From: Patagioenas fasciata
Taxonomy: Eukaryota > Chordata > Aves > Columbiformes > Columbidae
Length of the DNA: 64,000 nt
NCBI RefSeq assembly: GCF_037038585.1
Contig: NC_092521.1
Span: 72,840,898 to 72,904,897, forward strand
Direction of reading: 5' to 3'
How positions within the stretch are numbered: the stretch's first letter is position 1; every line of letters starts with the position of its first letter. The position numbers and the translations under genes were made by a program. Below are positions 1 to 15,600 of the stretch, in pieces. The notes under the pieces are model-generated. The model saw only the letters and a list, made by a program, of their open reading frames with translations, ran no database searches and was not told where the DNA came from.

Positions 1-620
1 TTTTTTATATCTAGCACAGTCATTGTTTGGATTTAGTTTGAGAACAAGAAGATAACACCCCAGGACATAATTATCTTTTTCTTCAAGTAACTTTCCTGTG
101 TATGTGAGCTGGAACAAAGAGAATGCAATAGTTTGCTGTTATCTTTATTGTTGTCGTCTGAGAGCTGAGGACTTTTCTGAGCTCTCTGCCCACAGGTGTG
201 AGGCAGCTGGGAAGCAGGGCATAGATGGGCCAGTCAGACCTTGACTAACACCCAGACCAATTAATAAGAATATTCCATGCCATTAGTGTCACACTTCATA
301 TTTAAAGAGAGGTGGATTTGGGGGCTAGGAGGATGGAGACAGAGCTGGAGACTCATTCCATTTCTGCTCCTTTTTGGTGGAATTCTGTCTAGGAGTTTCT
401 TTCAGTTCAGCTTTATGCCTTTCTGCCATTTTGCAGTGGCCTCTGGGCCTATCTACCCTTTTCTCTCTTTCCCTGGGATCCTTGTTTGGGATCAGGGTGC
501 TGCTTCCTGGGACTGGCTGCTTGGTGTGGGTGGAGCTCATGGGGAATTGCATTGAGTATCTTTTACTTTATATTCGGTTTCCATTTTATACATATTATTA
601 TTTGCAGTGGTAAATAGTAC

Positions 621-638
621 ATATATATATATATATAT
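621..638. repeat. (TA)n microsatellite
   Basis: About nine uninterrupted AT dinucleotides followed by a T run. This is a short simple repeat with no further context. Confidence 0.9.
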
Positions 639-3600
639 TTTTAAATTGTGTTTATCTCAATCCATGAGGTTCTCCTTTAGTAACCTTTCTATTATCTCCT
701 CTATCTGGAGGTGGTGTGAGGGATTGAGTGAGCAGTTATCACAATTGTGATTGCTAGCTCAGGTTAAACTGCAACATAAAAAACCCTATATCAATATTTC
801 TTTTAAAAAAACAGCCCAGAGGTCTCAGCCTGTTAATCAACTGAGCTTAAAGTATGCCTAGAAGGGCATAATGTCAATGTCCAGACAGAACTGCACAAAT
901 GTTATGATTTTAAGAGGGGAAAAAAAGCTGCCTGATTTGGAACATAAATAGATGTTATGGTGCCTAAGTTTAGCTAAGAATTTTTCTAGGCTCCCCAGTG
1001 ACTGAAGCTTAACTTTTCCATGATGACCCAAAACAAGAAGCCTGCTTATTGCACCAATTCTTAACAACAACCTTTTCGGCATCATTATCCTATTTATAGA
1101 ATGAGTAATTGTATCTACAGAGTGCCTGACAACATATGCTAATTAAATATGTTGTTGCACCTGAAAACTATGAATGGAGGTCTGTTTATTTTTTTCCCTT
1201 TTATTTCCTTATTTATTTATTATTTTATTTGTTTTCTATTTATTTATTGCATTATCTTATAACATCTCTTGCCCTGCAAACTTAGTACCAATGAATACCT
1301 CTCCTGAATACCACTCTCCCATGAGTTTCTTGCAATACAACCTCATGGTAGTTAGGCCAAAACGAAGGGAGTTTGTGTTCTTGGCAAGGATTCAAAGCAA
1401 TAAATCTTTGAAAGACACAAGGACAAAGTTATGAGTTAATAAATCTATAAATAAGATAGCCTTTCTTCAGGGTACCCAGTTCCAACGCGGGAAATTACAC
1501 ACCACTGGCTCCTCTTCTCTCCAACCCCTTCCCCAGCGTTCTAGGATAGAAATAGAGAGGAAGAAACATGAATTTCAGCTTGACAGTAAGGAGAGACAAG
1601 AGAGCTAAAAAACCTGGTTCCATGATGCAGACCTAACCATATCTGTTTCTGCTAATGGGAAAGGCCATGCTCTAGCAACAGAGGCAGCAATTAGGCCATC
1701 CACAGCATCTAATTTTCTGCCTAGTCTTTCAAGGGAAAGTTTGGCTTTGCAAAGAACTAGAAACCAACTGCAGCAGGCAAAACATGTACTTAGAGTTCAG
1801 GTTAGGTTTCATCCCCTCAATGAACTTGGAATTTAAGGATTTCCCTTGTTCATTTTTGTGTAAGTTGCCCATAAAATGGTAAGTAGCTTGATTAATTGGC
1901 AGCAAATAGCTATTGACATGGGTTTCCTTCAATTAAAATAAAAGAAGGCCAAATACGCACAACAAAGAGATTACACCAATAGGACTGATCATCAGGGTAA
2001 CAAGTCAGTCAATAGCTATGTGAAAACCTAACAAGGGGCCACACGGGTCAGTTCAGCTTTATTTATACCAACACTTCTGTCCTTCCCTGATGTTAAAAGG
2101 CTGAAAACTAGGGAGGAAATGGACTACATATATGCTTTTTAAAGGCGTTTTTATGCACTTAAAGTACTGAAGAGCAAAACCTAAACACAAATGTTTTCTC
2201 TGCTGCTCAATTTATATCTTAATATGACTTCTATGCTAATGAAGACTGGTGACTTAGCAAAATAAACCATTATTTTACCATACTACTGTCCATGACAACA
2301 CCACCCATTCATTCTTCTTTCATTCTTTTTACCCATCTCTCTTGTATTTGTGTATTTAGGTGAAGGAGGCAAATACTCTGTGGCAAGTATTTGTTTTATT
2401 TTTCACCCATGGAAGTTCTGAGGGGTAGAACAATTCTGTTGACTGCCATATTTATAACATCTCTAACATCTTGGAGAGGCACTAGAAAGGGTTGGAAATT
2501 GGCTAAATATTTCACTTCCAAAATTCCCCTCACCACAACCTGACAGAAGGGAAAAAAAAAAAATCTCTCAAATATAAAAATCGTAAACCAAATGAAGTAT
2601 TTCCTTTTTGTTCATATAACTAAATATTGCTCAAAGAAGGATGTTCTCCCCTAGAAAATTCCTTTGAGAGAGACCATCTAGCAAGCAACATCTTAGCCAA
2701 ATACTATTAGAAATGGCTAAAACTACTGCCTGCCAATTTTACATGATCAGAAGAAGTCTTAATAATAGTTACCTTGGGAGTTTACTTGTAATAAATAATC
2801 AGCTTCCTCATGCACCCAAGCTCCATTTCAAGGTTCAGTGATTCAAAAACTTCCTTGAATATTAGGCATATTTTAAGATAAAAACCAGATAAAGGGTTGA
2901 ACGGTGAGAATTAAATGGATTTGAAAGAGAGGGAATTGATTTTTACTATTCAGCACATATTCTACACCACAAATTAATTAGGCCTGTGTATTGTAGCACA
3001 AAATGGATTACATATTGGTTTTACTTCATGGAGTAAATTTAGTGTGTAAAATTTAAGATTAATCAAAAGTCAAATTTTGCCCCAATTATAGTATGAGCTT
3101 TTTATTCCTTACTGAATTATAACTGTTTAAGACTTAAACCACCTTTTCCATGTTGATAGAATTATATGGATGAGTCTAAGGCACAAAGCTGCAGAATTTG
3201 TTCCATTATCCTTTTGGACTTTTACAGGTTTTGTTTTTTCGTGATCGGTGCATGCTGTCTTCCATTCTGAGGCTTAGAGGCATGAAAGTATAATTAAAAT
3301 ACATCACTGGAGATGAGAAACAGATAAATTAATTGGCTTGGAAGCCTAATTTATATTCTTTAAACATTTATGAGGACGCTAAAATGAACAAAAGAATATG
3401 TCTCCAAAAGAATCATTATCACCTTCATTGTAACTTTTTACACTACCTTTGAAAAATCTCTTGGTATCTAATCATATGCTGTAAATAATGCAGAGTTAAT
3501 TATAATTTGCCACAAGGTGATGTCTCAAACTCTGGAAGGTTTCCTTTAGTGAAATCATAGTGTTGACAATACTTAAAACCATCTTCATAAATCCAGTAGG

Positions 3601-3647
3601 ATATCTGTTTGGCTTTCTTTTTTAAAGCAAAACAAATCAAACCAACC

Positions 3648-3670
3648 AAAAAAAAAAAAAAAAAAAAAAA
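3648..3670. repeat. A23 homopolymer
   Basis: An uninterrupted run of 23 adenines. It could be the tail of an old minor retrocopy, but no element is recognisable beside it. Confidence 0.9.
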
Positions 3671-6600
3671 CCCAAACAAACCTGTTCTAAGTGTTAGAGG
3701 CTTGCAAAAAACTGTGATTCCTAAAGATGTTTTTTGCTTCCTCATCACAAACCTGATTAGTAAATTATTTTAAGCTTCAGTATTTGGGAACAAATCCTTA
3801 TTGCAAGTGTTAGTTCTAATGAAACACATATGGCAAAAATTCAGCTTTGCCTCCAAAAATAACTCAAGAATACAAATGCATCTACCCATCTGGGAAGGGA
3901 CAACGTCAGCATTGGGAAGAGATGAGCAGGTATGTGAGGCTGCAGGTTTCATGGCAGCCGGACAAGAGTAATCATTGGTCAGAACAGCCAGTTTGCACAA
4001 AGCTGGGGCAATAGTCCCAATAACTCATTTCTATTTCTCCACAGCACTGAAGATTGCTTTTTACCCTTGAGATGTGGAAATGCAGTTGCACCTGTGGTGC
4101 AGGATGGCCTTGCAGTGATTCCAACCAGCATTATGTGCCAAAACATTTTTAGCAAAAAAAGACTGACATTCTGTTCAGAAGAGAAAGAAGACAAGTCAGC
4201 AACTGTGCAGATGTGGGTATTTAGTTATTACAGGACATAGCCACCTACCATTTTTTTCTTTTGAACTCTGCCTAAAGCAAGGTAGAAGCCACTAGCTACC
4301 CAGAAGATATCTGCATTACATACAGGCAGAGAATCTTGGACCTGATTCTGCAGGTCTGTTAAAGTCAGTGTCACTGCTAAAGCTGGTGACAAAATTCCCA
4401 CTGAACTGAATTATGGAGATGAATATGGTTGTGTTTCTTTAAAACAGGGAGTGTCATTTTATACCCAATCAAAAGAGGCATAAGACACATATGTATTTAA
4501 CAACACTTTCCCTGATGTAATTTTTTTTTTTTTTTAATTTAAATGTCATTGCACAGCTTCGTAAGAGTTACCGGGATTCAATATATCACTGAGCACAAGT
4601 TTTTCTTTGTACTTTTTAGGAATAATGCAGCTTCTAGTTGCTCTTTGGATGCTTGATTAGAGAAAGTGTTTTATCTTTTTTAGTGCTTCATAAAACTGGA
4701 CGAGAATATAAGTGCAATATAGTTTATCTCTATTCAGTTGGATTTGTTACTAAAGGTTCACAAATGTTTGTGGAAAAAGTTTATTAACTGCTTGTAGTAA
4801 TATATGTCCACTCATAAAATAAATGCTTTTATACTTGTAAGTTTTTCCCACCTTTCTTACTATATGAAGGAAATACAAATCACTATTTAAAGCAATTTGA
4901 GAAGAGGAATGTACTATTTTGTTTCATTTTTATTGTCAAGTATATCATTGTAGTAGACCTGAGCTTGAAAGTGTTTCTCCTTGTTTTTATAGGATGTTGA
5001 GATGGCCAGCTATTTTTCAGTGTGTTGGCAAACAGAGCTAAATTTACATTAACCTTATTATTTCGATAAGTCTCACTTTCTGGTCATTTTGATTACTGCA
5101 GGACAATTTTCCTGAAAGTTTTTCCCTCCTTGTCTTTCTTATTATACAAATCCACTTTTTGAAACTGGACAAAAATTGGAGGTCATTATAAATATGCAGA
5201 CAGTGTAGCTTTTTTGACACAGGAAAAAAATTGAATAGATTACCCTCTATTACTCTTGTTCAAATAATCTAAATCCCAGAAAAGTGCCATTTAATGCAAT
5301 ATTCTATTTTGAAGAAAGACTAAGACATGTACTGAAGATTATGATGCCATATAGGAACTGAATGTTACTCTCTTCCAGAACACAGCTGTTTTGGAAAGTT
5401 TGAAATTAGAGGTTATATTTGGTTCTCATGTGTAGGAAGTCTCTGCCTGTCCTGTGGATGGTATAATATCACTTTCATCTTATTTGTCGTTTTAGTTGCA
5501 CATCTCCAAAACTAAGACATTTGACAAGTTAAACAAGCATTGCCAAAAAAATAGTAAGTTTCTTGGCTTTTTAAATGGGATACTGGATAATTTCACTGGG
5601 TTCACTTATCCAGTTGCAGTAGAAAAACAAATCTGTGATTAATTTTATTGGCACCACTTATGTTTTTATATAGCATGTCCTATTATCCACCCTTTCCTGA
5701 AAAGTTGGCTCAGTCTTTGTAATTTTATTTTGTTTACTTGTTGTTTACTTGTTTTTTACCTCAGATCATCTTTGTTGTTCTGTTCTGTACTTTTCCTTGA
5801 TGCCTTCTTGCATTTTCTTTCTCTCTCTCTTTTTTTTTTTTTTTTTTGGTATGGATCTAGTCTGCTGAAAACAACATTTTAGTTTATCTGAATTCATTCA
5901 TCATGATTCTCCGACCAATGGCTTCCTGCATCTAGAGGCTAAGCATCTATCTCATAAATTATCTAGATGACAATATAATAGCACCTCTCTCCTTTATTGT
6001 CTTTCAAATGAGTCCTCAAACTTTTAGATCTACTCTTCAAGCTCTTAATTTATTATTTAACACATCCTTGGATTGTTTTGTCCATCTTCTTATGTAGAAG
6101 AGAATTTCCATTCCTTCCAAATCTTGTAATTCTTGCTTTCTTTCTTTTTTTTTTTTTTTAAATTTTTAAGGCATTTTGCATGAATGAATGTAGCAGTCAT
6201 CCTGTACTTGCTATAGTCTGGATTTATTAATTAGTCATATTGAATCTGGATATCTTAGGGACTGACATTTCAACAGCACTACAAAGTCTATACTCTTTAC
6301 TATGAAAAAGGCATTATATGTAAATACTTGAGAAAAACAATTATTTATGTTTCTTGTCACTCATAAAAAGTAGTTTTCTATATACTTGTGTTTGTTCTTT
6401 TCTATTTAAATTATGGAGGTCAACTTTCAACCTTTGGTTAGAACACTTTAGAAGCCTAGCTGGATGTTATAAATACATTTTTCTTCTTATGAAAGGCGCT
6501 GATCAAAGGAAGAGAGCAAATCTTCTTGAGATAATGGAGGACAATACCACAAGTAATCGACTAATAAATCTTTTTGCATCTCTGACACCCACAAAAAGGA

Positions 6601-9600
6601 TACATGTACCCAACTGACAAAACCTGTAAACTGATCAATTGAATTTCATTTTGTTTGTTTTGATTAAGTCTTAATTCCATCAGAATCAAATGATAAGCCT
6701 CTTAGGGTTGAAATCATATTCCTTTGAAAATTCTATGAAGGAAATTACTTATTATAAAAAAAATGTATTTGAACATCACCCAACAACTCAGTATTCTTGA
6801 TTGTTCACATCAGTTTGGGACTGCCCTAGTGAAATCCAGAATCTTCCTTGAACAGGTAGCCCAGGCGTATACTATAAACTTTTATAGTTTGACTGCAATG
6901 TGGGATCCTGCAGAAGAATGAGAAGCCACTGAAATAGTCCTCGTACACACACTAGTGATATCAGCTCAGGAAACACTTCTTCCTTTTGCTTATCAAAGTG
7001 GGATTTTCCTTTATGAAGGCTGAAATACAACTGAAATGTCACAAACGTTGCTTGGAAAGCAAGGGAAAGCAGGGAGAGATAAGATACATATAAAAACTCC
7101 ACCTTTTTTGTGGCCAACCAACATCCAAATTTTGAATTTTAAACATCAAGTGTCTTTATAGAGAGGATATAGTTGTGAATACCCAACATATTCAAGAGAA
7201 CATCCACCTCTGTGTGGAAATACTTTAAACATAAAAAAAGTCAGGCACACAAATTGCAAGCTATCCTCTCAGCTGTAATGAGAACATCAGAGAGAGTTCA
7301 ATTCTCACTTATTGCTTTAGATGTAAAATTCAGAGACAATATAGTTATACCTTTATTATTTATTCTGAGCTCAGTGCCAAAAGGGTTGAGCTCATTCTTC
7401 AACATCTGAATTTCCTGGACAATTTCAGCAATACATTGTTAAGCCTTCAATCATTCTGCCAGGTTTTGGTCCACAGGCACATATCTGGTCCAGTTAAAAC
7501 CAATGTATTTTCTGCGTCTTCTTGCCTAGCACCCTATGACACTGAAAACTCAATTTTATATTATTGCTGAACTGCTTAAGTTATGTTGTGAATTTTGATA
7601 TGCAGTACTCCTTGTGATAATCATGTTGTTTCTTCTCGTATATCCACCTCTGAGCAAACCTAGGCCAACGACAATCTACTACAAACTCCATAAAGGGAAG
7701 AAATAGTTCAGTAACATAACTTAAATGCAAGATGACCTATAGACCTTGAGTCTAGATGTTTATGACCAGGCAGCATTCCTCTGAATTCTGAGAACACTAA
7801 CAGCAGAATTACAGTAACCATAAGATCAGGCCACATTCTGCACTGCTCCCTTATCCTCTCATTAATGCCATCATAACAATTTTATTATTGATACATTACA
7901 AAGAAATAAATATTAGCAAAAGGAGATATGGTCATAAAATATTATATTTCACACCACTAAACGTGGCCAGAGCTTGTTTGTCCCCATTTGTTATACAAGG
8001 AGCTGGTGGGACGTCTTCAAACTGTGAGCTTTCTGTAACAGACATTTACATTCATAGTTCCATTTTGACAAATGCTCAATAATTATATACAAAAGGTGGT
8101 TCTAGGGTTGGCAGCTACCCCAAGGTAGGTTACAAAACGGAGATATGTCTCAGGAATTTCCTCAAGAGACCAAGTACTCCCATAGGATTTCTATATCTAC
8201 TTGTAAAATTTCTAAAGGTCAACCTAAAGCTAAAGCAAATATACCAACTTTGGACTGAATGGGGAAAAAAAAAATAATAATTTCCCTGAACTTTTAATCA
8301 CCTCTAAAACTATCTCCCTTATTACTTTTAAATTAGAAAGTACTTAGTTATGGAGTGCAGCTGAAAGTATGGCCAGGCTTTTAGCTTTTTTTGACCTATT
8401 ATTTTTACCTTTTTCCTTTAGAGAAATATTGATTTTTAGTTTATGCCTCCTGCTCCTTTCTTAAAGAATACAGGTCAAGAAGTCCCCGCTCTGTTTTGAA
8501 TTTGACAAGCCACCAATGTCAGCAGCACAACACAGGTCTGTAAAGAGAATGTCTCACTTTTAGTTTCCAGTGGATGATTGCCTGAATATGTATTGGATAA
8601 TGAATTAATAAAAAATGGTTACTTTAAAAGACACAATCCACCAGAGATTAAAAATTATAATATAGAATTAATAAAGAATCCAGATAGCCTATAAATATTA
8701 TTCTAAAGATATTATTTTGTTGGCAAAATATCTAAATTTGCACATTTAGGCAAAAGGTGAAAGGAAAAGTTTGGTATTTTATGCTCATAACATTTATATC
8801 AATTTTAAAAAGCACATGTAAGACAGCAAACTTCCAAGGCTTTTATATATATCCATTTTTCTATAAGTCTATATACCTAATACTGTGCAAATATGAGAAA
8901 GTTTATCTGCACAGACAAATCTCTGTTGACATATGTACAGTAACTGGCATGTATCCATGTGATATTTGTAGAAGGAGCAGATATAAATACTGACTGAAAT
9001 TTTGTTATCCTCTCCTCGGTCTCCTCCCACTTTTGTGTGATGCTTAGCCAGGCCTTCATTTGTAGGATTTTGTGAAAAATTTGGATCAGGGAAGAACATC
9101 CTGTTCTATTTACAGAAATACCGTGCACAGGAGAGCAGCACTCTGAGGAAAACCGTGTATTTCATGAAAAATATACACAGGTACCAGACCAGTGAGAAAA
9201 GAGATTAGTTGCAAATAATATCTAATATCTCCCGTGTGTGGTATCATAGTTCTGGTACCACCTGGTGGTGGATCAGATATACAGTGCAGTCTTCTGCCCC
9301 TGAAGTTAGAAATGGCTTTAGCCCTGAATGGATGTCTGTAAAACACATTTCTATCCACTGACCAAAAATGTGCAATGTCATCTCCAGACTCAGAGCTGGA
9401 AATTCCTCATAATAGTAAAATCCTCACTTCTTTTTAATTTGTGTTAATGTTGAAAAATATAGAATAAGGGTAGCAGGAGTTTGTAGCAGGCTACAGGTAT
9501 CGCAAATGTTACAGACAGCTGACTTGCATCTTTGTGTGTATCAATTGTGTGCATGAAATCCCCATTGGTGATAAGATATTTCCAAACTCATAAGAATTTG

Positions 9601-12600
9601 AGTATGACAATCTATATTTTGTGAGATTGTGCAACAACATGAGAAAATCACTACTGAACCTGGAGCAGCTGTTGCAGCTTCCATTAACACCACTTTAAAG
9701 CATCAATGATTTCAGCAAAAGGTGATTTAAGGCAGAGACAACTACTCATTAAAAAGTTTAAAAAACACAGACGTAGTTTTAAACCAGAATAAGAATATTC
9801 TTAATTTCCTTTTGAGCTATGGAGTTCAATTTTTAGCAATGGAAATATGGAAAATTATGGAAAATGTTAGCATAATCTTCAAATATCTCTGAAGATTCAG
9901 GACTCTTTCCACCCCTCTATAGTTAGCTTTTGCTCTGAATGCTTGCTAGAAAAACATTCATTTATATTATGTATGAAAAAGTTTGAAGTGAATCCAAAAC
10001 AAATGTTATTTTATTTCAATAGAATGTTGACACCTCATCAATAAGTATCTAATAATTACCACATCCATTTACACTGGTATAGAGAATGAATCATGACTGA
10101 AGGTCTGTAGATAAAAGAAAAGGAAAGGTGCTAAAATAGCAAGACAGGGTGAAAAGAGACATAAGACAATATGTGTGGGTTTTTTTTGTTGTTTTTTTTT
10201 TTTTCTTTTATACAGTCAAAATAAATAGAATGAAACAGAGATGGGAAAATAAAAGCCTACAATGCTTGTGAAAAACGTATCAGTAACACCTTAATCCAAG
10301 TTTTGCCACCATTACAGAACAACCTAAACTGTCAATATGAAATACCAGGAGGAATCAGAACTTGCATGTCCGTGCTTCCAGGTGCATGTACTGCTGCTGC
10401 ATGCTAATTAGAATTTCTTATGTTGCCATAGAATTATGGAAGATAAATAGGAGCAAAGCAGAGACAAGTGATTTAATATACTTTCATGCACAGCTGATGT
10501 ATTGGTCTTCCAGTCTGCCATTCTTAGAGATGAACAAATGAGGACAATAATCTTCAAGATTTGCAGTAATAGCTGACCTATCTTTCCCAGGGTGGGAAAG
10601 AAAATCTTTATTCAGTATACACATCATGCAACTTATGTCCTATGCTAAGCAGTGATAATGGGTGGGTTTGTTGTTTCTTTAAGAAAACATTAATTAACAT
10701 TATAGTTTCTTAAATGTTTTCTACAGGTATTCACCCTGGAAACACAATATGTCACTGAGATCTGATACAGGCTACTCGATGCATATGATTCCATATCAAC
10801 AATTGCCTTAGTTTTTCTTCTCCACTTACCACAGCTGTTATTCATAAGACTCCTGCCAACCTAATCACATTCATCTAAAAAGCTGCTGCCTCTCTTTGTT
10901 TGTACTCCTCCATCTGAACTTGTTTTTCAACAGTATTTCTGCTCTGGGCAGAGCTCACCTGCAGTTCTGCAGCATTCCAACTCCTCAGGGAAAGGTATAA
11001 TTAATCTCCTTGATAGTTGTGGTGGGTGTTTGGTGGTTTTTTTTGTGTGTGTGTGTTTTGTTTGTTTGTTTTCCTAGGGAAGCACTTGTTTCTGATAGCA
11101 GGTGTTTTTCTCCCTTATCTACTGGAAGCTTTCCTTTAAATAAAACTCTTTCATTTCCAATGGGTGTCACTTTCCCAGATTACTTAAAATGCAGATAGTC
11201 AACCAAAGTAACAAGGTGAGAAACGTTTCCTGGCAAAACTCATAACTGCAGAGTTTGGATGCTATATTTATATCTATTCCCGTACCTTGAGCATTATATG
11301 GACAGATGGGAAGAGACACAATCACACAGCAACCAGCAATATTCAAGGTAGAGACAGGAACAACAGAACTGGAAGAGTCTTTTATCAAGGATCCAGACAA
11401 AAGCAAGCAAGATCTTCTCCACATACGAAAAACATTTGACTGTCTCTTCTGCCTTCTTCTCTGTTCATGCTGATGAATCTTCCCCTGTGCACGCCTGAAC
11501 CCCATGCCAAACTGCTGTATGTCTGAAGCCACATTGTCAGCTATAACTAATAGTTCTTGCCGCAGAGGTGTTGCTGACCTAAACTTTTTCTGACAGTGTT
11601 TTCACCCCATTCTCATTATTGGTGTCTCCTAGAAAGTGAATGTGTCAGATGTGATTGCTGTAGTAAGGTGATGCATGCAATTCAGCTGCTTATAAAATCG
11701 GTCCTGTTCTCAGCATGGATGTTTCAGCAAACGTTATGTCAGAAGCATATCAAGTATTTCATTTATCAAAGATGTACATCTTCAACAAATGCAGCCAAAT
11801 CCATATCCAGCCAAACATGTGAATGGAAATACAATCAGTTTATTATGGGTCTTCTTACACTAGAGATATATTCAATTCAATAGGTGATTTATTTGCTACC
11901 AAGAATGTTGTATGTGATGTTGTAGATGATATGCCTGACTTAGTTCAGCACCTGACAAATCCAATTCAGTAGGTGACACAAGGTATTATTTTTGCAGAGA
12001 TGTATCTGATGTACTAGGTTATGAATCTGATACAAATTAGGTCTTTCTTTGTTGAGCAATACTTCATTTTTCTCCTAAGGTATTTGACTGTAAACTGTGT
12101 AGTATATACATGTCTTTCACATTAAATGCTAATTATTGCCATGTCCATTATACCCTGTAACATTCATTCAGCCTTTTGAATGCTGAAATTGACAATGCGC
12201 AGTGACAGAACGATTGCTTTTAAAGGGTGCTTTTGACACAACATGTGAAAGATGGATATCGGATTAGCTAAGAGAGAAACACGGAACATCTGGTCTGCCA
12301 ACAACCAAAACCAAAAGCCTTTCTGCAAAATTTCAATGAACTTTCAGTAAAAGTCTGCAAAAGCATCAACTCCACCTTGGAACATACTGGTTTGGAATTG
12401 CCTGATACAAGAGGAAAAAGTCATCTTTCATGGAGATCAGTGATATTTATTTTTGTTAAAGTGATTTTTATATTTTAAAGCCATCTTGAACCCATGCATG
12501 CACATATGCTAAACCAAAGGTATAGCACCTTCCTGGATGACATGATCCTCTTCAAACTTTTCAACAACAACAAAAATGAAAATTAAAAAATCTTTCATTC

Positions 12601-15600
12601 AACTTACATTAGAGTTTTGATATTGCTGTCATCAGCAAGAAAGAATCATTAGCAGAAAGGAAAACTAAAATATCATCTGGTTTTTGTAAAGTCCTTGCAC
12701 CAATAATGTATTCATTGCTAACTGTGCACAGAGAAATACATAGACCCTGGTTAAAACAGCTTATGTTTTCAGAAGTGAAGCAATACATGAAGGTCAGGGA
12801 AGAAGTAGATCATACAAAACCCACATAAAAAAAGTAACAGAGAATATGTCTTACTGAGGCCAAATCCAGTTCATAGGGCTACAGATTTTCACTAACAACC
12901 ACAGAGTTTAGTTCAGAGATGGACAAACTTTGTTTCAGTTGCATTATCCAGGTAAGGCATTTTCCTACACATTTGGATCTAAAGACAGTGTAGAGAAAGG
13001 AAGCTCAATTTTTTTCATGGCACATAGCAGACCATGCTTCATAGCTACTTTCTATGAAGTAGCTCCAAATGTACCAGTGCTTTAATATGGAACTTAAGGA
13101 TCAAAGGTTATCCTTATGATTTTTTTTTAATTTCATTTCCATTCAAAAAGCCAGATTTTATTAGAATGAGTTATGAAACTGTTAACTATTTAGACAATGT
13201 CTAAACAGACATAGTCAAGATAACTATGAAAGACAACAGATAAAGAAGAGCTTAAAGTCTGTGTTGCTGTGCTTGTCTCTGCTTGTACCCCTACAAGACA
13301 AATTTTCATTTTTAATCTTGTTTTTGTTCAGTTCAACAGCTTTCTAGTTCGCAGCAAATTCTTCATAAAACTCTCTAGGTCTTCTGTCTCCTCTGAGGCT
13401 TGACTGTGCCTCTGTTCCCTGCTTCTCTCAAGTCTTTCAGATTTTCTGCTTAAAATGCAGTCTCCCAGATCTTTTCTGCAAGTCTTCCTCTGCTTCTTCT
13501 CCTGCCTACCACACCACGTCATCTTTCCCAACTATTGTCAGCTGTTTTTCCCAAAATCAAACACTGACTTTTTCTAAAAAGTCTAACACAGAACATGATA
13601 GTAAGGAGGTATGATAGTTCCTTTGACACAGTATGAACAATAATTCACTATTACATTTTTAGACTCCAGCACAATTAACATATTAGAATTACCTGACTTG
13701 GGTCCACGTTGAAAAAGAAGATTCTTACTTCAGTTTAACTATGATATACATTACTGTAGTCCACTCCCTTAATTTAAAAAAGAAAAAAAAAAAAGTGAAA
13801 TTAAGCAAGCTTAGAATTTTAGTCTAATTCTACCAATCAAGAAGAGGTTTAAAGAGGTTTGTTATATTACCTATTCCTGCCTACAGCTGTTAATCTCATA
13901 ACAAAACATCTCATACTTAAAGAAGCTGTACCAACAAGCTGTATGACTTTTTTTTTTTAGTTACATGCCGCTCGCTGCTACAGATATCCTGAAAGAAATT
14001 TACCAGTGAGAAAGAAAAGAGCATTAATGAAATCAGAATGGTTTGGGTACCCAAATGAGTCTTTATATCCAAGCTTTCTGAAAAGAAACACTTTCTACTT
14101 TGACCAATACACCAGAATCAGACAGAGTTCTTCTCCAGAGCTGCTGGATTCAGTTGCTGAGCCATAACCCCAGTGCAGAAAGTGAGAGATCAGGCATAAT
14201 CAAGACACTCCGTACAATTCAAAGAAACAACTGCAAAACAATATTTCCTCAAGTAATGTGCTCAAAATATTGAAAACAAACAAAACTCCAGCAGAATTAT
14301 GATGCAATCAAAATCCAATTCCAAGTATTTAGAAACAACACTTGAACAAGTAGTCTACACTTTGCCTACAACCTTATCAATCTCCTCTCCTAGCACTTCA
14401 AAGCACTACAAGGTCAAAACCCCTCTATTCTCACTCATTTTCTTCTCCCAGGAGAAGAGACCGATATTTTTATCTATCGTTTCTGATTGGCCTCAAGCTG
14501 TAAATACCCCCACCTAGCTGTTAACTTATAATTAGGGCAATTAGCCTCTGCCTCTCTGGGCTTGTTGCCAGCATAGTCCAGTTGATTTTTCCCCAAAGAA
14601 ACAGAAAGCTCTATGACTGGAAAAAGGCTGCAAACAGAAATACAAGACAAGATGTACATGATGTGCTCTGCTATATGCTTTGCTCACTGATCTCGCTCAG
14701 GAATATTTTTTTATGCAATAGAAGCATTCCCTGTGCATCAGAAGGTTTCAGTCTAATCTATTATCACCACAAGTGCAACCTGGAAGTAATTTTTCTGCCT
14801 TATAACTTCTGTTCTTCAGTCTGCTTCTCACCTGACACAGGCTAAACTGTTGCTGGTTTTTTGTTTGTTTGTTTGTTTTTCTAATGTCTAAAACCAATAC
14901 TCTACTTCAGCTACTATAAAATCTTTGTTTTCTTTCCCAAGCGCTGAGAGGACAGTCACTGTTACCACACTTTGATTACTGAATCAGTTTCCTCAAGGAA
15001 CTTCAAATGAAACACTGGAGCTTTTTAAAACACAAACACCTCCCCGTGGGAAGTCGTAAAGTAACAGTCACAAAAGGTTTATTATAAAGTATTGTACGAG
15101 AGCTGAGCTTAGCCTAAAGATACACTTGAAAAGTTGCATATTCTCTGGCATTTAGAGCCGATAAAAATATGCTTCTATCTGTATATGCTAAGCAATAAAC
15201 TTCGACAAAAGGTAAAAATGTATTTCTGAATATCTCATGTTGCATCCTGCTGTCAGCAGTTTATTGCTGGCTGAAATGCCACTTATAAACAGTGAAGATG
15301 GATCTAACAATTCATATCATTATAGTCAATCTGGTTTTGTACTATGTAAATTAAATTTGAGTTTCTAGAAAACTGCCTGTTAGATGTTGCATTTTCCTTT
15401 ATGGATTCTGAAGGCTATTTTATTTCTTCAACTCAGCTATTACTTTAGAAACATTTGCCTCTAGCAGTTAAGAAAAGAGACTCAATATAATGATTTTTAT
15501 CAGGTAAATGTAATCTAGAAATAAGATCACATGCAGTTTGTGCCTAAACAGACTGAACAAGTTCTTGTCTTGTTATTACATCCTTGTGATATAATTCATT

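Noticed and set aside
11167..11532. 121-codon minus-strand frame
   Set aside because: Longest frame outside repeats, but no motif, no supporting composition and no neighbour to suggest a gene. Chance is likely.
13037..13064. Nested inverted repeats CTTCATAG/CTATGAAG and AGCTACTT/AAGTAGCT
   Set aside because: Only 8-bp stems; expected by chance in a window this size.
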